From Ichthyosporea sp. XGB-2017a (taxonomy: Eukaryota; Opisthokonta; Ichthyosporea), in assembly GCA_002811675.1 (NCBI GenBank), contig PDIM01000055.1:58122-80409 (forward strand): a stretch of DNA of 22,288 nt. The letters are read 5' to 3'. A model generated the notes under the pieces. It worked only from the letters and a program-made list of their open reading frames with translations, was not told the DNA's origin and searched no databases. The first letter of the stretch is position 1. Each line of letters begins with the position of its first letter. Both the position numbers and the translations under genes were made by a program. Shown in pieces: positions 1-10,200 of the stretch.

Positions 1-1683
1 GACAGGTTTGACCAGCAGACAATTCGAAAGGTCGAAGGTATTTTCCGGAAGATTGACCGAGAGCTAAAACGAACAAACTGCCCTGCAAAGGGTCCGGATA
101 AGAATCGGTTGTCAATCTATAGCCACTTTTTTGAAAAGTGTATTGAAAAGTTGAATGTGTATGGGGGATTACTTGCGCGGGTGAAGCAAGGTTATGACGA
201 GTATATTGAGCTACAAGACGCTATTGACGAGATGGTGGCTAATCTAAAGGCACAAGTTGCCAGCATGACCACCAAGAATAATAATCATTTGCTTTTGAGT
301 AGTTGCCAGAAGCGATTGGGGAATTTATCAGCCGAGATTGAAATTTTGAAGCAAGAGCATGAGGACTTGCGTGTTAAAGTGAGCAAGGAGAAAGGCAGGC
401 GTAAGCGTTTGGGGCTTCTTGCTGTTGAAGAGGTTAAAGACGCACAAGAAAAGGGGCCTGAGTCAACCAAAAATAAGGAGCCGTTAGAGGAATTGAACGA
501 CAGTGAGACTGAGGAGGAGGAGCTGGCGATACAGGAGGAGGAAAAGGATATTTTTATTCCGGAAAAGTTTCTTAAGCGCAATGAGGTTGTGACGTCCTAT
601 GACCGCGAAATTGAGTTGCTTGAAAAAGATGTCGCCATTCTTCGAGACGAGAGCAAAAAGATTAAAGAGTCTTTCGGGAATTCCTTTATTCTTAAAGAAG
701 ATAGAGATGCGGAAGAGGCAAAGAGGGGGCATCTATCGGCCGCATTGGAAAAGAAGTATGAAGCACACAGGAAAATCCTTTACAATAACCATCAGTACGA
801 AAAGGCTTATAAAAAGGCGAAAAAAGAGCGTGATTGCGTCGACAAAGAGCTAGCGAAGATTGAAAAAGAATTTCAAATTGCTCTGCAAGAAAAATTGGTA
901 AAGTTCAGTTAGTTTGTTGTCGTTTGTTTTTGTATATTTTATGCTGACATTTAATCGTTATTTCTGATGTTTTAGGGAATTGAGGAGCCAGAAAGAGTCG
1001 TACTGAAAGAAATTCCTCATGCAAATTCTTTGGACCCAACATTTTCTCCGAAGTACAGAAATCCCCAAGGATTGTACCGGCCAGTGAGTGTGACCGATCT
1101 GCGTGATGTACAATGCGCGTCGACTGAGAAGGCACACATGAGTCGCCTATTCACCATTCTGGCGGCATCTTGCAAGGAGGCGTTTGATTTGCTGATCAAG
1201 AAGAAGGTTGAAGCACTTGAGAAAAGTAAGCAAATGGACGAGGAAGAGCAGAACAAGCCTAAGACGAAACTGAAGAGGAGGAAATCCATAGCTTCAAAGT
1301 CTATGGTAAGTAGTAGTAAGGAAGAAGGTGCCAAACCTCACCCTTTGCGGCGGGGAATGACTTCTAGGAGTCTTCAAAAATCAGGAAGTATGAAGAGAAC
1401 AATGTCGTTTAACAAAGGCAAGGTACATAGAAAGAGCATTAGTGCCAGCCCCACCATTTCCAAACGGCCTTCACTAACAAAAGACGATTCCGACATCAGC
1501 GCAATTATGAGCAGTAGCTGTCCCCCATTTCCATCATTTCGGTATTCGGCTGGGACCAAGGAGTATAGCAAAAATGCATCGCTGCGTCGATGTTCTTCGG
1601 AGATGCATTTATCGAATCTAATTATTCCCCAAAATCTAGGGGGGGGGCAAAAACTCTTGGCCTGTGAAGAGATGTATTTATAG
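1..1683 (+). CDS. TSNAXIP1 N-terminal-domain coiled-coil protein (5' partial, 2 exons)
   Basis: The reading frame is open from base 1, so the 5' end lies outside the window. The visible exons are 1-897 and 976-1683 (stop TAG), joined in phase 0 across a 78-nt intron with donor GTAAAG and acceptor TTTTAG. About 299 plus 235 residues are seen. Visible residues 36 to about 90 (start RLSIYSHFFEKCIEKL) resemble the N-terminal domain of translin-associated factor X-interacting protein 1 and C6orf118: a RLxxYxxxFE motif, then a hydrophobic helix and a YDEY segment. Long Glu/Lys-rich coiled coils follow. The second exon is basic and Ser-rich (KPKTKLKRRKSIASKS), likely disordered. The family is linked to cilia and sperm in animals, which fits the tubulin-processing gene at 13.6 kb, but that link is inference. 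The stop is 44 nt from that of the convergent cyclin gene. The name rests on remembered motif similarity and could be wrong; the gene model is firmer. Confidence 0.6.
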
Positions 1684-1727
1684 AAAAAGAAATTAGAAAA
1701 AAAAAAATCTTAAAACGGAGGTTCCTC

Positions 1728-3803
1728 TTAGTACTTGCTCCATGAAACTACAGGGGCGCGAGAAGTGTCCACACCTAAATCTAAAGAAGACAGACAATTT
1801 TGAAAGCTTATTAAAGCGTCTTCTGCTGCTTTGGTTGACGTAAACTCGACAAACGCATATCCTCGATTTCGCCATCTGGACTTGCTACTTCTTGGTACAG
1901 CAAAGGTCGCCGCTCCTGTGCTCACATTGAGAAGATTTGAAATGTGGAGTTCTTGAAAGTGATATGGGATGTTTGAGACAAAAAGCGTTCTTTTTGGTTC
2001 GGTAGACAGGCATTTGCTCTTCCTTACAGAGAGTTTTAGACGGTCGAGCATACAATCAAAGTCGGGAAAGGTAATGTGCCTAATAGAGTCACTGTACTTG
2101 TCAGTAACGCCAGTCACCTTATTATTCCAAATCGACAAGTGATCTTTTGTGGAGCAGAGGCGGTACAAACTTATACACAATTTTGCTAAGCTTTTCAGAC
2201 TGTAACCGGTAAAGGATTCCAAGTCGGCATGCCAAGGGGTATCAAATTTCAGAACAAGACGAGCAAGCAAAATGCAAGCAGCCGCGACTAGAGACGAGGG
2301 TTGTTGGCCATATATACTGGCCATTAGTGTACACTCGCAAGCATAAGTGGCAACTGTTTGTAACGTTTTGTTTTGGCATTCCGTGGTGTTGAAATAGAGC
2401 AACAAAAAGTCATATGCGGTTGGCTGAATAAGTTTACCAGACAGTACCCCCAGTATTTCGCCAAACATGCGAACTACTGCAGCTGTTGAGTACATATCCT
2501 CGCACATCCATACTGATTCGTGAATGGTCAACATTTGTTCTTCGTTGATACGGGAAGCACAAAGCATTGATGTTATTCCCACTAGTTGAAAGTTGTCTCT
2601 GTCTACATTATTCCTATATAGGTATTCGTCCACATAATGGGCCGCGTAAAACACTGTACGGGGGCTGTAATTCCATTCCCTTGATATGACCACGAGCCAA
2701 TCCATGAGAATAGCTCTCATGGGTTCGTTAATCTCAGTTTCTTTTGAATATGGCCTGGTATCAGATAAGCGGCGCCGTCGGCCGATCCCCCCTTTTGACG
2801 ATGATGCCAACTTTGCCCAGTACGTAGCTTGCGTGAGCAGACGCTTTTTCTCGTCCATATTCGTAGCTACAGAGCTAGCATCTTCTAAAAGCCGCTGGGA
2901 AAGGTTGATTTGAGCCACCATATTGCCTTTCCGTGCCGCTTCCCCGGCAAATTTTTTCCACACGGTCACATTTTCTTCAGAACGCTCTCCAATCAAAAGA
3001 TGCGAAAGGTATGATTGCGCCTCCACTGACCCCATTTCAGCGGCGAGGTTGAGCCAATGCAGCGCCTCTTTTCGCTCACCTCTTTTGAAACAGAAGCACA
3101 TTCCAATACAATAAAAAAGACCCGTTCTCAAAAGATCCATTCGGTTAACTTTAATAAGGTATCGTGCCAGTGTCAGGAAATGGTCTAAAATCTGGGGCTT
3201 CGCCGAATGTATTGAAGGCCAAGGAGGGCGAAATAGTAGCCAACAGAGAGGCGGGCAGGTGTTGTTTTGCGACAAAAACGAGAGCCAAGCAGCCGCCTTT
3301 GAGCAGTCTCGCGGGAGAGACTCCCCATACAAATATGACAGGGCCAATTTGTAACATGCCTCAACATTTCCATGCGATGCAGCCGTTTCAAAGCAGTTCA
3401 AAAGTGAAACACTTTGCTTTTCCGGCCAATAGTCGCCCAAACGCAAACCCACCAAGATTTGACGACTCTCTCCAATTTCCCGAAAAGTGCGACAGCAGCA
3501 CTTTATGCGACATAGATCTCTGTAGTTTAGAAATGTGAAAATAAAGCAAATGATTTCCTCGGGCAGAGAAAATATGGATTCCTTGTTAAAAGCGCATTTC
3601 TCCACCTCCTGGACGCAGTTTGACTCCTCCCTCAAACACACTGTGCCCCCAGCACCACCCTCGAGGAGCCGCCCAGTGTGCGTTTCCATCGTGTGCTGTT
3701 GCCCAAAGTTCTCGCACAAGCTGAATCTGCCTTGGAACCTCTCAATGGGCAATGAGGGACAGGAGATGTGGCAGTGGCGGAGTTTTCTTGTAACACATTC
3801 CAT
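1728..3803 (-). CDS. CCNF: F-box / Sel1-repeat / cyclin-box / RRM protein (cyclin F-like)
   Basis: A single 691-residue frame without introns. Domains in order: an F-box at about 78-112 (LPEEIICFIFTFLNYRDL); Sel1-like helical repeats at about 135-175 and 225-300 (EALHWLNLAAEMGSVEAQ); a cyclin N-terminal box at about 355-460 with the signature MRAILMDWL at 362-370; a cyclin C-terminal fold at about 462-575; and an RRM at 604 to about 680 with RNP2 LFVSNI (607-612) and RNP1 RGYAFVEF (647-654). F-box plus cyclin box is the layout of animal cyclin F, the substrate receptor of an SCF ubiquitin ligase that uses the cyclin box to bind substrates. The RRM is not part of that family as I know it and suggests RNA-linked targeting (inference). 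ATG 3803 is the first start; ATG at residue 39 is an alternative. The gene is divergent from RABGGTA with 259 nt between starts. The symbol marks family resemblance, not proven orthology. Confidence 0.85.
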   Translation of the reverse strand: MECVTRKLRHCHISCPSLPIERFQGRFSLCENFGQQHTMETHTGRLLEGGAGGTVCLREESNCVQEVEKCAFNKESIFSLPEEIICFIFTFLNYRDLCRIKCCCRTFREIGESRQILVGLRLGDYWPEKQSVSLLNCFETAASHGNVEACYKLALSYLYGESLPRDCSKAAAWLSFLSQNNTCPPLCWLLFRPPWPSIHSAKPQILDHFLTLARYLIKVNRMDLLRTGLFYCIGMCFCFKRGERKEALHWLNLAAEMGSVEAQSYLSHLLIGERSEENVTVWKKFAGEAARKGNMVAQINLSQRLLEDASSVATNMDEKKRLLTQATYWAKLASSSKGGIGRRRRLSDTRPYSKETEINEPMRAILMDWLVVISREWNYSPRTVFYAAHYVDEYLYRNNVDRDNFQLVGITSMLCASRINEEQMLTIHESVWMCEDMYSTAAVVRMFGEILGVLSGKLIQPTAYDFLLLYFNTTECQNKTLQTVATYACECTLMASIYGQQPSSLVAAACILLARLVLKFDTPWHADLESFTGYSLKSLAKLCISLYRLCSTKDHLSIWNNKVTGVTDKYSDSIRHITFPDFDCMLDRLKLSVRKSKCLSTEPKRTLFVSNIPYHFQELHISNLLNVSTGAATFAVPRSSKSRWRNRGYAFVEFTSTKAAEDALISFQNCLSSLDLGVDTSRAPVVSWSKY

Positions 3804-4062
3804 AACTGCTTCCTTTTTTTTTGGTTAAGACAGGATTGTTTGATTTGCTTAACAACATTAAAATCAAAAAAAAAAAGAAAAAAAAATATTAAAAAACGAA
3901 AAACGAAAAAGAATTTTTTTTTCGTGTAAAAAAATTTTAAGCGGAAAAGTGCGGACATCAAAAAAATGGCGGATCAGCTGTTCTTTTCCCTTTTTTCTGT
4001 TGGTTTTGGAAATCTATCGGATTGTGAAGTAACAAAGAGGAAACAGGAGGAAGGGAAGAAGG
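3804..4062. promoter_or_regulatory. Divergent promoter, cyclin F-like / RABGGTA
   Basis: This 259-nt gap separates two start codons facing apart. From the cyclin side it has an A-rich tract on the + strand (about 3864-3915, T-rich when read in the cyclin direction). A T-rich tract (about 3980-4015) follows toward RABGGTA. Between them lies GATCAGCTGTT at 3972-3982, containing the E-box-like CAGCTG. The same 11-mer occurs in the other housekeeping divergent promoter at 7046-7056. No convincing TATA box at a fixed distance is seen. Confidence 0.5.
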
Positions 4063-5897
4063 ATGCATGGTCGAGCAAAAGTGAAGTCCTCTGCTGAGGA
4101 GGCTGAAGCCAAGAGGAAAGAGCAGTTTAAGAAATTAGCAAAATATCAACACCTCGTGGATGCCGTGCAGAAAATGGTAAAGAAAAACACATGCAACTCG
4201 TCTGAGGGGAAAGCATTCAAATGATGAAGAAAGTGTTGAGATTAACTTGAAGAGATTATTATATATTCTGTTTTTTGGTTTTGTTTGTTTTTGATTGTAG
4301 AAAGAAAATGGCCTTTTTAATAAGGAAGCCTTGATTTTAACAGAAAAGTTATTGTCCGTTAATGCGGATTTCTATTCGTGTTGGAACTATCGGCATGATA
4401 TTTTGAATAGATTAATGAAAGATGCAGAGGAAGAGGAGGAAGGAAAAGGGCAAAAGATGATGGACGAAGAGTATCGCTTCTCGGAAAGTGTGATTAGAAA
4501 TAATCCCAAGTCGTATTTTTGTTGGAATCATCGTCGCTGGCTTGTGCTCAAAAATGCCAGTTCTGAAGGGGTGTGGAAACGCGAGTTGGGATTATGTGAT
4601 GCCTTTTTGGATTTGGATAGTAGAAACTGTAAGTCTATCACTGCTTTTTTTTTTCTTGTTTTCCTTAAATGACCAAAGTAAATTGACTTTTTAACATACA
4701 CTCTCTCTATACATACTTATGTTAGTCCACTGTTGGGATTATCGGAGATGGGTTATTGGACACTATTCGGAAAGGCAGCCAAAGGATGAATTTAACTATA
4801 CCACTTTGAAAATCAATCAAAACTTTTCCAATTATTCGGCATGGCATTATCGCAGTGGGCTTTTGCCTCGGGTGGAAGGGGAAAGCATCGATAGCGAGCT
4901 TGATATGGTACAATCTGCCTGCTTTACCGAACCTGATGACCAGTCTGCGTGGCTGTACCAACAGTGGCTTCTGAGTAAAGTGGGTGGAGAGGGATTTCTT
5001 TCCCAGTGTGTGGTGGGCAGAGAGTGTGGGGAGGTGGTGTGTGTGTATTCGCAGCCTGCGGGGAAGCCTTCTCCAGGGATGGTTCGTGTGTATGCGGATG
5101 AGGAGGAGGCGGAGGGTGGTGGGAGCGAGGAAGGCTGTTGGCGCACTCCTCACGATGAGGTTAAAGCGCGCAATGGGGCGCGTAGTGTCTGTTGGATATT
5201 TAAATCGGCCCTTGGTCGCGCTGCCAAAGTCAAAATAGAGGGCAAAATATTCCGCGACGTTGCCACATTTAGTGCCAGTGTAGATGATATTGGGGAGGAT
5301 ACAAAAGCGCTGCTGGCGGAGCTGCTGGATTCTTGTGAGCAACTTGTTGATTTAGAGCCAGATTCCCGATGGGCTTTGTTCAATTCGGTATTGCTGATGG
5401 GGTTGGATAAGGGCCGGAAATGGGATCGGGCGGAGATGGTGGACTCGTTGATAGAGGTGGACCCCAAGCGACGAGGGTTTTATAGGGATTTGAAGAGTAA
5501 ACTGGTGATTGACGGCATGGTATTTGAGGGAAAGACCAGCGTGTCTCTTGCAGAAAAGTGCTTGACGACCATGCACTATGGCGAGCGAATGGTTGCTTGC
5601 CGGTCGTTGGACTTGAGTGGCAATCTGCTAGGCGGCCTTTCAGGACGAAACTTTAACTGTTTTTTGCTTTTTTTGGAAACACTCGTGCTTGACGACAATG
5701 CAGTTGAGTGTTTGAGTGATCTTTGCCTTGGTCGTTTGCGATCATTGAGGGTGCTGAGTGTGCGGAATAACCAGATTAGATCTTGTGTGTCTTGTGTGAA
5801 CCAGACTCTTGAGGACATTAACCTTTCAGGGAACCCATTAACCAATTATCGCGATGCCCTATTGGAAATATTTCCAAATTTAAAGTCAATAAAGTAA
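4063..5897 (+). CDS. RABGGTA: Rab geranylgeranyltransferase alpha subunit (3 exons)
   Basis: Exons are 4063-4176, 4301-4628 and 4726-5897, giving 537 residues (human about 567). The introns are 124 and 97 nt, with donors GTAAAG and GTAAGT and acceptors TTGTAG and GTTAG. The protein forms a heterodimer with the beta subunit that geranylgeranylates Rab GTPases in the cytosol. It starts MHGRAKVK; the His at position 2 matches the residue that reaches the active-site zinc in the mammalian enzyme. Prenyltransferase alpha repeats follow: CWNYRHDIL, CFWNHRRW-type and, across the second splice, NFHCWDYRRW, then NYSAWHYRSGLLP. Residues about 245-330 match the position of the Ig-like insertion of animal enzymes (GCWRTP motif). 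Residues 439-537 are leucine-rich repeats (LDLSGN, LVLDDNAVECLSD, LSVRNNQIRS, INLSGNPL). Splicing is fixed by frame: the split codon restores Phe148 in NFHCWDYRR. The tail is convergent with PEX19. Confidence 0.95.
5889..5894 (+). promoter_or_regulatory. Poly(A) signal of RABGGTA, inside the coding region
   Basis: AATAAA lies directly before the TAA stop (5895-5897), so the last sense codons encode the cleavage signal. No other AATAAA is seen before the convergent PEX19 stop. Confidence 0.55.
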
Positions 5898-5921
5898 AGA
5901 AAGCTTTTATACTTTGCTGGT

Positions 5922-5927
5922 TTTATT
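5922..5927 (-). promoter_or_regulatory. Poly(A) signal of PEX19
   Basis: AATAAA on the minus strand (TTTATT on +), 11 nt past the PEX19 stop and inside the 40-nt gap between the two convergent stop codons. Confidence 0.6.
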
Positions 5928-5937
5928 GGGTGTCCAT

Positions 5938-6946
5938 TTACATTATCAGACATTCTCCGTCTCCTTGCTGACTGCCTTGTAGCGTGGTCAAATTATTAAA
6001 AGGAAATCCCGGCATTGGCTCCCCATTCTCGGCCGTCGTTTCTGCGCTCAACTGGGCAGCAAGTTCTTCTGGTGGCTGCCCGCACTCTTGAAGTTTGCTG
6101 ACCAAATCCAGCACTTTTGTAAACTGTTCCTCGTTCATATTTGCGTTTTGATCATATTCTGCGATGATTAAATTACAGTATTCCAGCTGCTTTTCATACC
6201 GTTGACGATCTTCGGGGCTAATTGATTTGTTTTCGTTCAGAAACGGGGGATATGATTTTGACATATTTACTAGTGGATCATAAATGAGATCCTTGTTGAG
6301 CAAGGATTGCATAAGTCCCTCTAACATTGGCATAAAATCCGCCCCTTCCGTCAGCCCCTCTAGTTCCTTTACCATGTTTTCCATATATACCTCGTCCGCT
6401 AGCATGGGGTTACTTTCCGATTCATGTAAACCCGGCAAATGAGGATCCTAATACACAAAGATACAAAACAATCAATGAATAAAACGCAAAAATACATTTT
6501 CCTTTTTTTTCTCTTTCCTTTTTTACCTTTATCGCTTCTGCATTTTTCTTCATTTCGTTCAGGGTGTCGTCCACTGTTTTTGGTTGCGTGTTTGATGATG
6601 ATGGAGATGCTTGTGGCTGAATGGATGAGGAAGCAGAGGCATCCACGGAGAGCTTTTGCATGGCTTCCAGCATGGCTGTTGAATCTTCACCCATGAGCTG
6701 ACCCATCAACTCTGCTGTCTTTTCGGGATTCTTTTCCAGCTCCTTTGACAGATTTTCTAACTCTGAAGCAAATCGAGCGGCAATGGGGTCATCTTTGAAA
6801 AACTGTTCCTCGAGTCTCTGGTCGTCATAGTCATCTTTCAAACTATCGTCCAGATTAGGGGCCACGGGCGGTTTATTCTGATTAAAATCCCCCAAGGTAT
6901 CGTCCAATAGTTCACTCAACTCTTGATCATTTACCTTGTCACCCAT
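5938..6946 (-). CDS. PEX19: Peroxin 19, farnesylated peroxisomal membrane protein receptor (2 exons)
   Basis: Exons are 6946-6527 and 6447-5938, joined in phase 0 across a 79-nt intron (donor GTAAAA, acceptor ATTAG). The product is 309 residues (human 299). PEX19 is the cytosolic chaperone and import receptor that binds peroxisomal membrane proteins and docks on PEX3. The acidic N-terminus carries ELSELLDDTLGDF, the amphipathic PEX3-binding helix. The middle has FKDDPIAARF and a Met/Leu-rich stretch. The C-terminal half contains the cargo-binding helices (MVKELEGLTEGADFMPML, then LLNKDLIYDPL, YPPFL and YEKQLEYCNLI). The protein ends in CLIM, a CaaX box for farnesylation, as in animal PEX19. 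The spliced segment continues as DPHLPG. The intron's reading-through frame stops soon, supporting the splice. Its start is divergent from the CBM20 gene (314 nt). Confidence 0.95.
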
Positions 6947-7260
6947 ATTTCCAGTCTGTCTCTAAAAGATTTACCAACAAAAAAACAAATAGAAACCAAC
7001 AACAACAATGAAAATAAAAAAATTGAAAGTCTCGAAAAGGGAATTGATCAGCTGTTTCTTTAATCTTTTTTTTGTGGCTTAATTTTTCTATTTTTTGTTT
7101 TTTGTTTTTGTTCGCGGGATCTTTTTAATTTTTGTTTTGGTGAGAAAAAAAAAAATAGTTATTATCAAATAAATGGAAAGGTTTGTCTTTTGTTTTGTTT
7201 AGTTTTGTTTAGTTTTGATTTGAGTTGGTTTGTGTTGCGGAGATTTTTGTTTTGAACAAA
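6947..7260. promoter_or_regulatory. Divergent promoter, PEX19 / CBM20 tether gene
   Basis: This 314-nt gap has an A-rich tract on + near the PEX19 start (about 6970-7024), a long T-rich tract toward the + gene (about 7055-7140), and GATCAGCTGTT at 7046-7056 between them. This is the same 11-mer, in the same orientation and relative position, as in the promoter at 3972-3982. GTGAGA at about 7140 followed by an A-run and TAG could be a 5'UTR splice signal, but I cannot support an intron. Confidence 0.5.
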
Positions 7261-10200
7261 ATGAATGAGAATCATAGTGTTTGGTTTTATGCTGGAGCCG
7301 TGGCTGCCACTGTGTGTGTGGCGGCTGGAAGTGCAGCCTATTTTTTCCATGCAATGAGGAAAACCCCTGCACGTAAGCCCAACAGTGCTCCCGTGACAAA
7401 GGTATGTGTGGTTGTGTCTTTTGAGTGATGTGCGATGGCGTTCTGTAATTCTTTTACTAAGAAAAAACTGTTGTTGTGTGATGTACGTAGGTTGAGAATG
7501 TGTCTTCAAAACATGCCATGAATGGTTCGGATACTGAGGTAAATGTTACCAGTGCAAAAAAGAGAAGAAAGAACAAGGAGAAAGGTGACGGTCTGTCAAA
7601 AATTGAGCGCGAAGAGTCTCGTTTGAAGGCAGAAGCGTTGGCAAAGGCAGCGCATTTGGAAGAACTGGCCAAGAGACGCGAAAAGGAATTGGAAAAGGAG
7701 CGTGAGACAAAAAGGTATGTGGTTTTTTGTTTGGCTATTGTTTTGAGGTAACGAGTGCTAACCTGTTTATAAAATGTAGAGTTGCCCTGGAAAAGGAGCA
7801 AGCTGCGAAGGAAGCGCTAAAAGCGAAGGCTTTGGAAGAGGAAATGCTGAATACTGAAAGGAAGAGAATTGCCAAGGAAAAGGCAAAGGTTGAAGAGGAT
7901 GAAGCAAGAGCGCAGCGAGAGGCGCGCAAAAAAGCCAATGAAGAAAGGATGGAGCAAGAAAGATTGGCCAAAATTGAACGTTTGAAACGCGAAGAAGCTC
8001 GTGCAGAGCAATTGCGCAAGGAGGCCGAGGAGTTGAAAAAGCGGGAAGAAGAGGAGCGATTGAAGCGGGAGGAGGAGCTGCGCTTGAAGCTTGAAGAAGA
8101 GGAGCGTTTGAAACGTGAAGAAGAGGCTCGTGTTGAACAGTTGCGCAAGGAACTCGAAGAGTTGAGGAAGCGGGAGGAGGAGGAGCAATTGAAGCGCGAG
8201 GAGGAGCTGCGTTTGAAGCTTGAAGAAGAGGAGCGTTTGAAACATGAAGAAGAGGCTCGTGTTGAACAGTTGCGCAAGGAAGCCGAAGAGTTGAAGAAGC
8301 GGGAAGAGGAGGAGCAATTGAGGTGCGAGGAGGAGCTGCGTTTGAAGCTTGAAGAAGAGGAGCGTTTGAAACGTGAAGAAGAGGCTCGTGTTGAACAGTT
8401 GCGCAAGGAAGCCGAAGAGTTGAAGAAGCGGGAAGAGGAGGAGCAGTTGAGGTGCGAGGAGGAGCTGCGTTTGAAGCTTGAAGAAGAAGAGCGTGTGAAA
8501 CGTGAAGAAGAGGCTCGTGCTGAGAAATTGCGCAAAGAAGCTGAAGACTTGAAGAGACAGGAAGAAGAGGAGCAACTAAAGCGCGAGGAGGAGCTGCGTT
8601 TGAAGCTCGCAGAAGAAGAGCGTTTGAAACGCGAGGAAGATGCTCGCGCTGAGCAGTTGCGCAAAGAGGCTGAAGATTTGAAGAGGCGGGAAGAAGAGGA
8701 GCGATTGAAGCGAGAGGAGGAGCTGCGTTTGAAGTTTGAAGAAGAAGAGCGGTTGAAACGCAAAGAAGAGGAGCTGCGAAAGGAAAAGGAGGAGCAATTG
8801 AAGCAGCGAGAGGAGCTCCTTGAAAAGGAGGCCGAACTGAAGCGACAAGAGGCTTTGAAAGCAGAAGAGGAGCACCGCCGCAAGGAGGAGGAAGCGCGTA
8901 TCTTGTTGGAGGAGGAAATGGCCAAAAAGCAAGCCGAAGAAGATCGTCTTGCACAGGAGGCCGAACTGAAGCGACAAGAGGCTTTGAAAGCAGAAGAGGA
9001 GCACCGCCGCAAGGAGGAGGAAGCGCGTATCTTGTTGGAAGAGGAAATGGCCAAAAAGCAAGCCGAAGAAGAGCGTCTTGCAAAGGAGGCCGAACTGAAG
9101 CGACAAGAGGCTTTGAAAGCAGAAGAGGAGCACCGCCGCAAGGAGGAAGAAGCGCGTATCTTGTTGGAAGAGGAAATGGCCAAAAAGCAAGCCGAAGAAG
9201 AGCGTCTTGCAAAGGAGGCAGAACTGAAGCGACAGGAGGCTTTGAAAGCAGAAGAAGAGCACCGCCGCAAGGAGGAGGAAGCGCGTATCTTGTTGGAAGA
9301 GGAAATGGCCAAAAAGCAAGCCGAAGAAGAGCGTCTTGCAAAGGAGGCAGAACTGAAGCGACAGGAGGCTTTGAAAGCAGAAGAAGAGCACCGCCGCAAG
9401 GAGGAGGAAGCGCGTATCTTGTTGGAAGAGGAAATGGCCAAAAAGCAAGCCGAAGAAGAGCGTCTTGCAAAGGAGGCAGAACTGAAGCGACAGGAGGCTT
9501 TGAAAGCAGAAGAAGAGCACCGTCGCAAGGAGGAAGAAGCGCGTATCTTGTTAGAAGAGGAAATGAATGAAACGCAAGCTGAAAAAGAGATGAATGAAAG
9601 GACTGGCGAGGAGAAAAAGGAAGTCAATAAGAAAGAGCAAGCAAATCTCGTCCCACTAGAAGTGCAGTTGGTTGAAGCCGAACGCAAGGCCGAGGGGGCA
9701 GCAGACACTGAAACTCAAAGTGAGGATTTGTTGTCGCCTCATTTTGTAAATTACAATCCTGCGTCAACTGATAATTTTGCTCGAGAATACGAAGCAGCGG
9801 TAAAAGAGGAGGAAGAAAAGGTGAATGTAGAAAAGAAAGAAACAAATGAGGAAAAAAAGGAAATGGAAAAGGAACCAGAAAAGGAAGCCGTCGAGGAGGA
9901 AAAGAAATTTGAACATCTTTTAAGTACACCGGAAAAGCAACTGAGCAAGGAACATAAGAAACTGCTTTTATCGGAACGCAAAAAGATGGAAAAGGCTGCA
10001 AAAGAGGCGGAAAAGGAAGCCAAAAAGAAGGAAAAGTTTTTGAAAGATGCATGCAAAGCAATCGCAAAAGATTACGCGCATGGCGTTAAACCATTGGAGG
10101 AGGGTGGTGCAGACACCTTTTTGGAAACACCTAATACGAAGTCCACGGCCGAGGGATGTGTGCTTGTGCAATTTACCGTCTCTTCGAAGACAGTCCCCGG

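Noticed and set aside
8003-9565. CRISPR-like or satellite interpretation of the regular repeats
   Set aside because: The units are contiguous without unique spacers and stay in the coding frame of a spliced gene.
7735-9708. Very long minus-strand open frames (657, 567 and 314 codons) opposite the CBM20 gene
   Set aside because: They are Ser/Phe/Leu-rich mirror images of the GAG/AAG-rich repeats on the + strand. Repeats with a length divisible by three keep all frames open. They have no independent motifs or promoter.
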